DNA from: Ilumatobacter sp. | Lineage (GTDB): Bacteria > Actinomycetota > Acidimicrobiia > Acidimicrobiales > Ilumatobacteraceae | NCBI RefSeq assembly: GCF_030065885.1 | Contig: NZ_JASJCS010000058.1 | Coordinates: 1 to 34,231, forward strand | Direction of reading: 5' to 3' | DNA length: 34,231 nucleotides | In this document: positions 8,555 through 16,591 of the stretch, in pieces | Numbering within the stretch: position 1 is the stretch's first letter | Layout of the letters: each line of letters begins with the position of its first letter | Position numbers and translations under genes: made by a program | Notes under the pieces: generated by a model | The model's database searches: none | What the model saw: only the letters and a program-made list of their open reading frames with translations | Told to the model about the DNA's origin: nothing

Positions 8555-9161
8555 GCACCCAGTCGGCCACCGAGCCATCGGGGAACGCGAACGGCGCTCG
8601 CAGCCCCGTGTGTGCCACGGCCGATTCCAGGGAGAGGGGGGACAGGCCGGGGTCGTCGCTCCACCGGTGCCACCGGTGAGCGGGGGCCTCGGCCAGTTCC
8701 ACGTTCGGGCGGTCGAGCAGCTCGATCAGCCCGTGCACCACCCCCGCCTGCTCGAACCCATCCCGCACGGCGACCGGCGGCGAGGCGGCATACCACTCGA
8801 GATCCGACGCCATGGGGGTCGGTACGCCGTAGGCGCGGCCCAGGGCGTCGGCCGGATCGTCGAGTGCCACCGCGTGCGCCTCGTTGCCGATCGACCACTG
8901 CTCCATCGGCGCGACGCAATGGTGCTCGGCCCACATCTCGGGCGCCTTCACGATGAACGGATCGGCGCGTCGCGGCACCTCCCACTCGGTCACGTGCAGC
9001 AGCGGGTGCCCACGCTGCACCAGCGCCGTCCAGTACCACGCCAGGCGTCCGACCAGGCGATGGCCGGACACGAATCCCAGGCGGCCGTCGGCCGTCCACG
9101 CCGCGAACACCCACTCCTCCACCGCAGCGGACGCGTGTGGGAGGTCGTCGGCCGGTGTCAC
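8514..9161 (-). CDS. Conserved actinobacterial protein of unknown function
   Basis: Soluble protein of 215 residues without a domain I can name. It is rich in aromatics and conserved-looking blocks: EEWVFAAWTADGRLGFVSGHRL, AWYWTALVQRGHPLLHVTEWEVPRR, HHCVAPMEQWSIGNEAHAVAL and HTGLRAPFAFPDG near the end. The layout suggests a beta-rich ligand-binding fold, but this is a guess. The GTG at 9161 is chosen because TAGTCT stands 8 bases upstream with no Shine-Dalgarno, matching the leaderless pattern in this window, and because upstream sequence is antisense to the next gene's leader. It diverges from the SCP2 gene, and its 3' end overlaps the DUF4349 gene by 41 bp in antisense. Confidence 0.75.
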   Translation of the reverse strand: MTPADDLPHASAAVEEWVFAAWTADGRLGFVSGHRLVGRLAWYWTALVQRGHPLLHVTEWEVPRRADPFIVKAPEMWAEHHCVAPMEQWSIGNEAHAVALDDPADALGRAYGVPTPMASDLEWYAASPPVAVRDGFEQAGVVHGLIELLDRPNVELAEAPAHRWHRWSDDPGLSPLSLESAVAHTGLRAPFAFPDGSVADWVLSPAGWRSRARAR

Positions 9162-9169
9162 GATCCGGC

Positions 9170-9175
9170 AGACTA
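9170..9175 (-). promoter_or_regulatory. Probable -10 element (TAGTCT) for the gene ending at 8514
   Basis: The minus strand reads TAGTCT, eight bases, then GTG at 9161. On the plus strand the adjoining bases 9175-9180 are the AGGAGG Shine-Dalgarno of the SCP2 gene, so the two divergent signals touch. Confidence 0.5.
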
Positions 9176-9184
9176 GGAGGCCTG

Positions 9185-9586
9185 ATGAGCGAGGACGTCC
9201 GCTACCTGAGCCTGGCCTGGATCCGCGAGCTGACCCGCGAGGTGGCCGAGAGCGAGACGCTCTCCGCACTCGCGGCCGAGCACACGGTCGGCGTCACCCA
9301 GGTCGTCACCGACGGACCCGAGGGCGACGTCACGTACCACCTGCAGGTCGCCGATGGCGAGGCTGCGTTCGGCGCCGGGGCGGCCGACCCGGAAGACGTC
9401 AAGATGGAGCAGAGCTGGGAGACCGCGGTCGGCGTCGCCACGGGCGAGCTGAACGCACAGGAGGCGTTCATCACGGGTCGCATCCGCCTCTACGGCGAGC
9501 ACCAGGCGCTGATCGACGCCCAGCCGGTCTTCGGCGCACTCGAGCAGGTCTTCACGACCGTGCGCGAGCGCACCCGCTACGAGTGA
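9185..9586 (+). CDS. SCP2 sterol-transfer-type domain protein
   Basis: Single-domain protein of 133 residues. It shows the SCP2 pattern: DVTYHLQVADGEAAFGAGAA (strand pair), DVKMEQSWETAVGVATGELNAQEAFITGRIRLYGE (the conserved hydrophobic-pocket block with the gain-of-ligand loop), then a C-terminal helix. SCP2 domains bind lipids or acyl-CoA; the ligand here is unknown. The ATG is set by AGGAGG (9175-9180) four bases upstream, and the frame's earlier codons are antisense to the divergent gene. Its stop is followed one base later by the ATG of the Fpg-like gene, so the two are translationally coupled. Confidence 0.85.
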   Translation: MSEDVRYLSLAWIRELTREVAESETLSALAAEHTVGVTQVVTDGPEGDVTYHLQVADGEAAFGAGAADPEDVKMEQSWETAVGVATGELNAQEAFITGRIRLYGEHQALIDAQPVFGALEQVFTTVRERTRYE

Positions 9587-9587
9587 C

Positions 9588-10427
9588 ATGCCCGAGCTGC
9601 CCGAGGTCCAAGCGCACGCCGAGCGCCTCGCCGACCGGTTCGACGGCCGAGTCCTGACCCGGTTCGTGCCGATCAAGTTCACGGCGCTGCGGACCGCGCT
9701 CCCGGCGCCGGACGAGGCCTACGGGCAGCCCCTCCGGGGGGTCGGGCGGCGGGGGAAGTACCTGCTGCTCGAATTCGAATCGGTCCACTTCGCCGTGCAC
9801 CTCATGCAAGGTGGCCGGCTCCTCGTCGACGAGAAGCAGTCGGCGAAGCCGCGCGGCGGCCAAGCCCGGTTCGTGTTCGACGAGGGGCCCGCGCTCCTGC
9901 TCACCGAAGCCGGCACCGAGCGGCGCGCCGGCGTGTGGTGCCTCACGCCGAGCGATGCGATGACCAGCCCGCCGCTCGACGTGCTGGGCCCCGACGCCGA
10001 CACCGTAACGGCCGAGCAGATGGTCGAGCTGCTCGGGGCCAAGAACCAGCGCCTGCACGGGTTCCTCCGCGACCAGCGGTCGATCGCCGGGCTGGGGCGC
10101 CGCCTCGCCAACGAGATCTGCCACCACGCCAAGCTCAGCCCCTTTGCGATGACCGGCAAGCTCGGTGCCGAGGGCGCGGACCTGGTGGTTGCGGCGATCG
10201 CAGCCACCGTCGCCGAGGGCCTCGAGTACGAGCGATCGCGACCCGACATGAGCTCGTCGAAGGACCGGCCGAGCTCGGTGCACAAACGCACCGGCGAGCC
10301 GTGTCCGGTGTGCGGCGACGCCGTGCGCGCCGTCGAGTACAGCGGCTACACGGTCCACTACTGCCCCACCTGCCAGACCGGCGGGAAGGTGCTCGCCGAC
10401 AACACCACGAGCAAGTTCCTGAAGTAG
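9588..10427 (+). CDS. Fpg/Nei-family DNA glycosylase (MutM-like)
   Basis: Base-excision repair enzyme of 279 residues. The N-terminus MPELPEV supplies the catalytic Pro and Glu after Met removal, and RRGKYLLLEF carries the conserved Lys of the beta-hairpin. The H2TH region reads QRSIAGLGRRLANEI, in which classical Fpg has GIGN; the Asn is replaced by Arg, so this belongs to a diverged actinobacterial branch. The zinc finger is intact (Cys239, Cys242, Cys259, Cys262, spaced C-x2-C-x16-C-x2-C). Substrate preference (8-oxoguanine or oxidised pyrimidine) cannot be set from this. It is coupled to the upstream SCP2 gene with a 1-base gap. Confidence 0.88.
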   Translation: MPELPEVQAHAERLADRFDGRVLTRFVPIKFTALRTALPAPDEAYGQPLRGVGRRGKYLLLEFESVHFAVHLMQGGRLLVDEKQSAKPRGGQARFVFDEGPALLLTEAGTERRAGVWCLTPSDAMTSPPLDVLGPDADTVTAEQMVELLGAKNQRLHGFLRDQRSIAGLGRRLANEICHHAKLSPFAMTGKLGAEGADLVVAAIAATVAEGLEYERSRPDMSSSKDRPSSVHKRTGEPCPVCGDAVRAVEYSGYTVHYCPTCQTGGKVLADNTTSKFLK

Positions 10428-10445
10428 CACGAGCTCCCGGTCGCT

Positions 10446-10463
10446 TCGGCCGGATGCGGCCGA
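10446..10463. terminator. Short hairpin between convergent Fpg-like and TIR genes
   Basis: TCGGCC (10446-10451), loop GGATGC, GGCCGA (10458-10463). It sits in the 58-bp gap between two convergent stops and lacks a T-tract. Confidence 0.4.
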
Positions 10464-10485
10464 GTAGGGGCACGGCCAGCCGCCG

Positions 10486-11748
10486 CTACTGCCGCGCGTC
10501 GACGACCTGGGCGTAGCGGTCGGCGGCGAGCTTGCTGAGCGCGTTGTTCGTCTCGCGCATCTTGTCGAGACCCTTGGCGATCGTCGCCAGGTTCGGGCGC
10601 TTGGCATCGCAGCTCCGGCTCAGCCTGTCGGACAGGACCTGCCACCTCTTGACGAGCTTCGCCGCGTCGGCGGCGGTGTCCCCGAAGACCTCGACGCGGT
10701 CGCGCTCGAAGACGCGGGCGCGCGCGATGTCGTTCTGGATCAGGAGCAGCCGCTGCTGGATCAGGGTCGGTGTGGCGTCGTTGCGCAGGACCGGCATGCC
10801 GATCCTCGTGTCGAGGAACGCTTCGATGACCTCGCTGTTGTTGCGTTCGAGCGCCCGCAACATCGCAAAGACCGGACCACCGATGTCGGCTGGTGCCACC
10901 TCGGCGACGAAGGCGACTTCGGCCCGCACGGGCCGTCCGGCGATCCGGTCGATCCGGTGGAGGAACGGATGCAGGATCACCCCGCCTTCGTGACTCTCGA
11001 AGGTCTCTTGCGCCATCTTGCAGGGCCGGCACCTGGCCGCCTCGATGAACGCCTCGTCGAGCTCGTGGAGCCATGCCGCCTTCTTGCGGCCCTTCGGCCG
11101 GTACTTCTCGGTGAGCTCGCCCCACGTCATGCCGGCCGTCTCGGCCTTCCCGAGAACGGCGGCCGTCGAGCCGGTGGTCGTGACCCGTGACTGCAGCGGT
11201 ATCCCGCGTCCCGGGTTCCACTTCACGATGTCGATCACGACGGTGTAGCTGACGTGATAGGTGTCGGCGTCGGGGAACTCGGCGGCGATGGCCTTGGCGG
11301 CGTCTCGGATGCGCTCCCGGCGCTTGGGGGTGAGCTTGCCGTTCGGCGCGATCGCCTGCTTCAACAGGTCGGTGAGGAACTTCTCGATCTCACCCTTGGT
11401 CGCCTTGACCCCCTGGTTGTCACGGAGCTGGGACGGCGGGACGCCGCGGACGTGATGCAGGAACGTGACCGGATCGTCGTCGTCGGGGTCACCGTCGAGG
11501 CGTGCGTAGAGGCCGGCCTCGTACATGCACCACGCCCAGTCGAGGTTCGGATCCGTGTAGAGGAGGAGCAGCAGGTCTGCTGCGCGCAGCTCCTCACGGA
11601 TCCGCTTCGGCCACTTCTCGGCAGCCGCAATGTCGGCCGACGACACGAAGACGGAGATCTTGCTCCGCTCGAGGCTCTCGAGCGCACGCTTGATGCGCTC
11701 GGCGCGGTCCTTGTCGCGCTCGGCCTTGTGGCTCAGGAACAGCCTCAT
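10486..11748 (-). CDS. TIR-domain protein, possible NAD-consuming defence effector
   Basis: Protein of 420 residues. Residues 1 to about 130 form a TIR-like domain. It opens MRLFLSHK, followed by a helix, the strand ISVFVSSADI and then LLLLLYTDPNLDWAWCMYE, where Glu77 sits in the W-x-x-x-x-E context of catalytic bacterial TIR domains. The remaining 290 residues are unassigned. They include a Lys/Arg-rich part, a possible Cys pair (CRPCK), a strand-rich middle and a mainly helical end with ERNNSEVIEAFLDTRIGM. No membrane segment. Bacterial TIR proteins commonly degrade NAD on infection; the role here is inferred. The ATG has GGAGGGG just upstream (complement of 11752-11757). It is solitary: no ThsA-, CBASS- or pAgo-type neighbour is present. 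Confidence 0.75.
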   Translation of the reverse strand: MRLFLSHKAERDKDRAERIKRALESLERSKISVFVSSADIAAAEKWPKRIREELRAADLLLLLYTDPNLDWAWCMYEAGLYARLDGDPDDDDPVTFLHHVRGVPPSQLRDNQGVKATKGEIEKFLTDLLKQAIAPNGKLTPKRRERIRDAAKAIAAEFPDADTYHVSYTVVIDIVKWNPGRGIPLQSRVTTTGSTAAVLGKAETAGMTWGELTEKYRPKGRKKAAWLHELDEAFIEAARCRPCKMAQETFESHEGGVILHPFLHRIDRIAGRPVRAEVAFVAEVAPADIGGPVFAMLRALERNNSEVIEAFLDTRIGMPVLRNDATPTLIQQRLLLIQNDIARARVFERDRVEVFGDTAADAAKLVKRWQVLSDRLSRSCDAKRPNLATIAKGLDKMRETNNALSKLAADRYAQVVDARQ

Positions 11749-12025
11749 GCACCCCTCCGAGCCGCGGGAACCCTGTGAGCCGCAGCCGACCCGGTCTCGT
11801 GCTCGGCTCGGCCACCGGGCCCGTCAACGGGGTATCCGACGACGAGGACGCGCCGCCGCAGCACCCCCACGTCGTCCTTCGAGTTGCGACTCGGCAGTCT
11901 CGACACGCGTCGTCCTCCCGCGAGCTGGCCGGCGATCGTGACCGGCACCACTATGGCACTCCTCACCCGCCGCGGCGCGGAGATAACGGGCCGAAGGTCC
12001 CGGGCGATCCACGCCGATCACGGCG
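11749..12025. other. Intergenic region between TIR gene and glgA
   Basis: About 277 bp separating divergent genes. I see no tRNA, conserved ORF or repeat. It should hold the TIR promoter (minus) and the glgA promoter (plus); only the latter has a recognisable -10. Confidence 0.5.
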
Positions 12026-12031
12026 TACGCT
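12026..12031 (+). promoter_or_regulatory. Probable -10 element for glgA (TACGCT)
   Basis: TACGCT ends six bases before the glgA GTG, with no Shine-Dalgarno between. This fits a leaderless mRNA starting at the GTG. Confidence 0.55.
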
Positions 12032-12037
12032 CCAATC

Positions 12038-13192
12038 GTGCGTATCGGCATCCTCACCCGCGAGTACCCGCCCGAGGTCTACGGTGGCGCCGGCGTCCAC
12101 GTCGACTTCCTCGTCCGTGAGCTCGAGAAGCTCGCCGACGTCGACGTGCACTGCATGGGAGCACCCCGCGACGGCGCCGTCGCCCACTCCGAGCACAACC
12201 CGTTGCTCGCCGATGCCAACCCGGCGATCCGGACGCTGGCCGCCGACCTCGCCATGGCCGACCAGGCCGCGGGCTGCGACATCGTCCACTCGCACACGTG
12301 GTACGCCAACATGGGTGGCCACCTCGCCAAGCTGCTCCACGACATCCCCCACGTCGTCACGTCGCACTCGCTCGAACCACAGCGCCCGTGGAAGGCCGAG
12401 CAGCTCGGGGGCGGGTACCGCGTCTCGTCGTGGGCCGAGCAGACCGCGTACGAGGCAGCCGATGCGGTGATCGCGGTCAGCCACGGCTCGAAGCAGGACG
12501 TCATGGCGTCGTACCCGTCGCTCGACGAGGCGAAGGTCCACGTCGTCCACAACGGTATCGACACGACGCTGTACCGGCCCGACCCCGCCACCGACGTCCT
12601 CGAGCGGCTGGGTGTCGACCCGGCCCGGCCATCGGTCGTCTTCGTCGGGAGGATCACCCGCCAGAAGGGCGTTCCCCACCTCCTTCGAGCTGCGCTGCAA
12701 TTCGACGAGTCGGCACAGCTGGTGCTGCTCGCCGGAGCCGCCGACACCCCCGAGCTCGAGGCCGAGACCGACGAGGCCGTCGCCGCGCTGCGTGCCAGCC
12801 GTGACGCCGTCCATCTGCACTCCGAGATGCTGCCCAGGGAGGACGTCCGTCAGGTGCTCACGCACGGCACGGTCTTCGTCTGCCCGTCGGTGTACGAACC
12901 GCTCGGCATCGTCAACCTCGAAGCGATGGCCTGCGAGACCGCGGTCGTGGCGAGCGACGTGGGCGGCATCCCCGAGGTCGTCGACGACGGCAAGACCGGG
13001 CTCCTCGTGCACTACGACGAGGCCGACACGGTCGAGTTCGAGGCACAGCTCGCGGCCGCGGTCAATCAGGTGCTGGCCAACCCCGATCGCGCCCAGGCGA
13101 TGGGCGTCGCGGGCCGCGAGCGAGCGGTCACCGAATTCGGCTGGGACGTCGCCGCGCGGAGGACGATGGCGATCTACGAATCGGTGCTCTGA
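12038..13192 (+). CDS. glgA: Glycogen synthase / alpha-maltose-1-phosphate synthase, coryne type (GT4)
   Basis: Retaining GT4 glycosyltransferase of 384 residues. It uses a nucleotide-glucose donor to extend alpha-glucan or to make maltose-1-phosphate. The N-terminal domain opens RIGILTREYPPEVYGGAGVH, the family's donor-loop region, and the acceptor side has HSHTWYANMGGHL. The C-terminal Rossmann domain has VVFVGRITRQKG and EPLGIVNLEAMACETAVVAS, the E-x7-E catalytic motif. Length and the PPEVYGGAGVHV opening match the actinobacterial GlgA/GlgM subfamily rather than the longer GT5 GlgA of enteric bacteria. The choice between glycogen elongation and maltose-1-phosphate synthesis is not resolved by sequence alone. 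The GTG at 12038 is supported by the TACGCT six bases upstream. No other glg gene is nearby. Confidence 0.9.
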   Translation: MRIGILTREYPPEVYGGAGVHVDFLVRELEKLADVDVHCMGAPRDGAVAHSEHNPLLADANPAIRTLAADLAMADQAAGCDIVHSHTWYANMGGHLAKLLHDIPHVVTSHSLEPQRPWKAEQLGGGYRVSSWAEQTAYEAADAVIAVSHGSKQDVMASYPSLDEAKVHVVHNGIDTTLYRPDPATDVLERLGVDPARPSVVFVGRITRQKGVPHLLRAALQFDESAQLVLLAGAADTPELEAETDEAVAALRASRDAVHLHSEMLPREDVRQVLTHGTVFVCPSVYEPLGIVNLEAMACETAVVASDVGGIPEVVDDGKTGLLVHYDEADTVEFEAQLAAAVNQVLANPDRAQAMGVAGRERAVTEFGWDVAARRTMAIYESVL

Positions 13193-13252
13193 GCAGGCCG
13201 CCGAGCCGAATCGGCCGTGGGAAGGCCCCGGTGATCGGGACCACGTGGCCAC

Positions 13253-13258
13253 TACCCT
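13253..13258 (+). promoter_or_regulatory. Probable -10 element for valS (TACCCT)
   Basis: TACCCT ends ten bases before the valS ATG, and no Shine-Dalgarno is seen in the 76-bp gap after glgA. This suggests valS has its own leaderless or very short-leader promoter. Confidence 0.5.
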
Positions 13259-13268
13259 GGGCCGCCGA

Positions 13269-16200
13269 ATGAGCACCACCGACGATCGACTCACCGAGCT
13301 GCCCAAGGCCTACGTCCCCGCCGACGCCGAGCCGGACGTGAAGGCCCGCTGGGCCGCGTCCGACGTGTTCCACGCCGAGCCGGTCGCCGACGATCGCGGC
13401 ACCTACTCGATCGTCATCCCGCCCCCGAACGTCACGGCCGCGCTCCACCTCGGGCACGCGCTCAACAACACCCTGCAAGACGTCCTCATCCGCTACCACC
13501 GCATGTGCGGCGACGAGACGCTGTGGTTGCCGGGCACCGACCACGCCGGCATCGCCACCCAGACCGTCGTCGAGAAGCGGCTCCTGGCCGAGGGCGTCAA
13601 GCGGCTCGAGATGGGCCGCGACGCGTTCGTCGCGAAGACCCAGGAGTGGAAGGACGAGTACGAGCAGGTCATCATCGACCAGCTCGTCGCGATGGGCGCC
13701 TCGTGCGACTTCGATCGCACCCGCTTCACCATGGACGAGATGTGCGCCACGGCGGTCCGCCACGCGTTCTTCACGCTGTTCCGCGACGGGCTCGTCTACC
13801 GCGGCAAGCGCCTCGTCAACTGGGACCCTGCGACCCGCACCGCCCTGGCCGACGACGAGGTCGAGATGGAAGACGTCGACGGCCACATGTGGTATCTGCA
13901 GTACCCGCTCGAGGACGGCTCGGGGCACGTGACCGTCGCCACCACACGGCCCGAGACGATGCTCGGCGACACCGCCGTCGCGATCAACCCGCAGGACCCG
14001 AGGGCCGACTCCCTGCTCGGGTCGCGCGTCGTGCTCCCGATCGTCGGTCGGGTCATCCCCATCATCGCCGACGACTACGTCGTGATGGCCGACCCCGAGA
14101 GCTCCGACGCCAAGGCGCGCTACGCGTCGGGCTTCCTGAAGGTCACCCCGGCCCACGACACGAACGACTGGGACATCGGCCTCCGCCACGATCTTCCCGT
14201 GGTCAACGTGCTCGGTCCCGACGCGTCCATCTCCGACGAGTACGGCTGGGACGACGTCAGCGACGAGGCCCGTCCACTCCTCGGAATGTCACGCGAGGCC
14301 GCTCGCGCCGCCATCGTCGAGTGGTTCGAGCAGCACGGTCTCTTGGAAGAGGTCCGTGAGTATCAGCACTCGGTCGGTCACTCGTACCGCAGCCACGTGC
14401 CGATCGAGCCGTGGCTGAGCGACCAGTGGTACGTCGCCGTCACCGACGACCGGCTGCGCGGCTCGGCACTCCGCGCCCAGGACCCCGACCAGGCGCCACC
14501 GCTGCCGGCGGGTGTCCCACCTCGAACCGATCGCAAGGGCGACGGCGGGATGCGCATCATCCCCGAGCGGTACGCCCGCACGTACCACGCCTGGCACGAG
14601 GGCATCCGCGACTGGTGCGTCAGCCGCCAGCTGTGGTGGGGCCACCAGATCCCGGTGTGGGTGCGCATCGTCGACATCGGCGAGGCGCCCGCCGAGGTCG
14701 CCGACGCCGGGATCGATGCCGCCGTGCCCGTCAGCTCGGCGTGGGTCGCCGCCGGGGCGGCCCACCTCGCCCGTCGGATCACCGAGCACGAGGTCGAGGA
14801 GGCGGTCTGCGTGCCGCCCCAGCCCACGCTCGGCAGGCTCGATCGCAGTGACACGTCGATGGACGAGGACGCGATGGTCGCCGCGCTCGAGGCCGACGGC
14901 TTCACCCGGGACCCCGACGTGCTCGACACGTGGTTCTCCAGCGCGCTCTGGCCGATCTCGACGATGGGCTGGCCGTGGCCCGAGGACTACCCCGAGACCG
15001 TCGGCCTCCTCGAGTCGTTCAACCCGACGTCCGTGCTGTCGACCGGCCGCGAGATCATCACGCTCTGGGTCAGCCGGATGGTGATGTTCGAGCGCTACTT
15101 CCTGGACGGTCGGCTCCCGTACCGCGACGTCTTCATCCATGCGATCATCCAGGACGGGCACGGCCAACCGATGTCGAAGAGCCTCGGCAACGGTCTCGAC
15201 CCGCGCGACGTCATCCACACGCATGGTGCCGACGCGCTCCGGTTCACGCTCATGCAGATGACCACCGACACCCAGGACGTGCGCATGCCGGTCGACATCG
15301 TCGACCCGCACAGCGGCCAGATGTTCGAGCCCGAGTTCGTCACCACGCCGGCCGGGAAGTCGGTGCCCGCCCCCATCCAGACCTCCCCGGCCGACCCCTC
15401 CAAGCGAATGGTCAGCGCCTACGGCGTGGCCACCGGCACGGCCGAGCCGACCGACGAGATGCCGCTCGCCCGCAACACGTCGTCGAAGTTCGACCTCGGC
15501 CGCAACTTCGCCAACAAGCTGTGGAACGCGACTCGGTTCGCGCTCCGCCGGATCGACGCATCGACCGCCGTCGAGCGACCCGTCCTCGCCGACGCCGGGC
15601 GACGGTTCGCCGATCGTTGGATCCTCGCACGCCTGGTCGACGCCGTCGGCCGGCTCGAGGACGCGCTCGACCGCTACCAGTTCAACGTGTACGCCGACAC
15701 GCTCTACACGTTCGTCTGGAACGACGTCTGCGACCGCTACCTCGAGATGGTCAAGCCCACGATCGACGACGATGCCGAGCAGCAGGTCGTGCTCGCTGCG
15801 GTCCTCGACGCCGTGTTGCGGCTCATGCACCCGGTGATGCCGTTCGTCACCGAAGCGCTCTGGCCCCACGTCGCAGCAGCCCGGTGCGGCGAGGTGGCGG
15901 GCCTCGAGCTGCCGGGCGCGGAGCTCCTCGCCGGTGCCGACTGGCCGGCGGTCGATGCCGCGTTGCACGACCGCGACGTCGTCGCCGTGTTCGACCGCGC
16001 CGACGCCCTGATCGGCTCGATCCGGGCCCTGCGCGGCAGCCAGAACGTCGCCCCGCGCCGCCAGATCGTGATCCACGCGCCGCAGCAGGTGCTCGACCTG
16101 TTCACCACCACCGACGGTGCGATCGAGGTGCTCGCCGGCATCGGCGAGGTCCACGGGCTGGGCGACGACCGGCCCGCCGTGGTCAACCCCCTCACGTTCG

Positions 16201-16442
16201 AGGGCGCCGAGGTGCTGCTGTCGGGCTTGGTCGACGACGTCGACCTCGATCAGGAACGGGCGCGCCTCCAGAAGATCATCGACGGCAAGACCAAGCAGAT
16301 CGGCGGGTTCAAGGGTCGCCTCGGCAACCCCGGCTTCCTCGACAACGCCAAACCCGACGTCATCGCCGACACGCGAGCCCTGCTCGCCGCGGCCGAAGCC
16401 GACCTGGCCGCGGCCGAGACGGCGCTCGCCAACCTCGGCTGA
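13269..16442 (+). CDS. valS: Valyl-tRNA synthetase with extra insertions
   Basis: Class I aminoacyl-tRNA synthetase of 1057 residues. The HIGH motif is HLGH at residues 60-63, and the KMSKS loop is PMSKS at 634-638, with Pro in place of the first Lys. The editing (CP1) region contains TTRPETMLGDTAVAI and WLSDQWYV. The tRNA-binding anticodon domain (NFANKLWNATRF onward) and a C-terminal coiled coil (DQERARLQKII...FLDNAKPDVIADTRALL) are complete. The protein is about 150 residues longer than typical bacterial ValS (about 880-950). About 70 extra residues lie between DVRMPVD and NTSSKFDLGRNF, and more lie in the CP1 region. The ATG at 13269 is chosen because the conserved start follows; the open frame upstream is antisense-like shadow of glgA. 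Confidence 0.95.
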   Translation: MSTTDDRLTELPKAYVPADAEPDVKARWAASDVFHAEPVADDRGTYSIVIPPPNVTAALHLGHALNNTLQDVLIRYHRMCGDETLWLPGTDHAGIATQTVVEKRLLAEGVKRLEMGRDAFVAKTQEWKDEYEQVIIDQLVAMGASCDFDRTRFTMDEMCATAVRHAFFTLFRDGLVYRGKRLVNWDPATRTALADDEVEMEDVDGHMWYLQYPLEDGSGHVTVATTRPETMLGDTAVAINPQDPRADSLLGSRVVLPIVGRVIPIIADDYVVMADPESSDAKARYASGFLKVTPAHDTNDWDIGLRHDLPVVNVLGPDASISDEYGWDDVSDEARPLLGMSREAARAAIVEWFEQHGLLEEVREYQHSVGHSYRSHVPIEPWLSDQWYVAVTDDRLRGSALRAQDPDQAPPLPAGVPPRTDRKGDGGMRIIPERYARTYHAWHEGIRDWCVSRQLWWGHQIPVWVRIVDIGEAPAEVADAGIDAAVPVSSAWVAAGAAHLARRITEHEVEEAVCVPPQPTLGRLDRSDTSMDEDAMVAALEADGFTRDPDVLDTWFSSALWPISTMGWPWPEDYPETVGLLESFNPTSVLSTGREIITLWVSRMVMFERYFLDGRLPYRDVFIHAIIQDGHGQPMSKSLGNGLDPRDVIHTHGADALRFTLMQMTTDTQDVRMPVDIVDPHSGQMFEPEFVTTPAGKSVPAPIQTSPADPSKRMVSAYGVATGTAEPTDEMPLARNTSSKFDLGRNFANKLWNATRFALRRIDASTAVERPVLADAGRRFADRWILARLVDAVGRLEDALDRYQFNVYADTLYTFVWNDVCDRYLEMVKPTIDDDAEQQVVLAAVLDAVLRLMHPVMPFVTEALWPHVAAARCGEVAGLELPGAELLAGADWPAVDAALHDRDVVAVFDRADALIGSIRALRGSQNVAPRRQIVIHAPQQVLDLFTTTDGAIEVLAGIGEVHGLGDDRPAVVNPLTFEGAEVLLSGLVDDVDLDQERARLQKIIDGKTKQIGGFKGRLGNPGFLDNAKPDVIADTRALLAAAEADLAAAETALANLG

Positions 16443-16493
16443 CCGTTCGGCGACATCACGCCGCCCGCTGAATCGCCTGGTCGCGCGCCCTTC

Positions 16494-16532
16494 GTTCACG
16501 TTGTGTCAGACACAACGTGACACAACGTGAAC
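16494..16532. repeat. Cluster of three CACAACGTGA units (one inverted, two tandem)
   Basis: TCACGTTGTGTC (16496-16507) is followed after one base by its reverse complement GACACAACGTGA (16509-16520), then a second direct copy CACAACGTGA (16521-16530). GTTCACGTTGTG (16494-16505) also pairs with CACAACGTGAAC (16521-16532). It sits 52 bases after the valS stop and 60 bases before the next start. It could be a valS terminator (12-bp stem, no T-tract) or operator sites for the L,D-transpeptidase gene. Confidence 0.7.
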
Positions 16533-16577
16533 GGTCGATACAGCCGCTCAGCCCTCGACCTGGACTGCCAGGACCGG

Positions 16578-16583
16578 TAGCCT
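16578..16583 (+). promoter_or_regulatory. Probable -10 element for the L,D-transpeptidase gene (TAGCCT)
   Basis: TAGCCT ends eight bases before the ATG at 16592 with no Shine-Dalgarno. The repeat cluster at 16494-16532 lies about 45 bases upstream, a position suited to a regulator site. Confidence 0.5.
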
Positions 16584-16591
16584 CGCCACCC

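Noticed and set aside
12612-13268. In-frame 219-codon extension upstream of valS
   Set aside because: Composition is Arg/Ser/Pro-rich shadow of glgA; the conserved ValS N-terminus starts at 13269 with its own -10.
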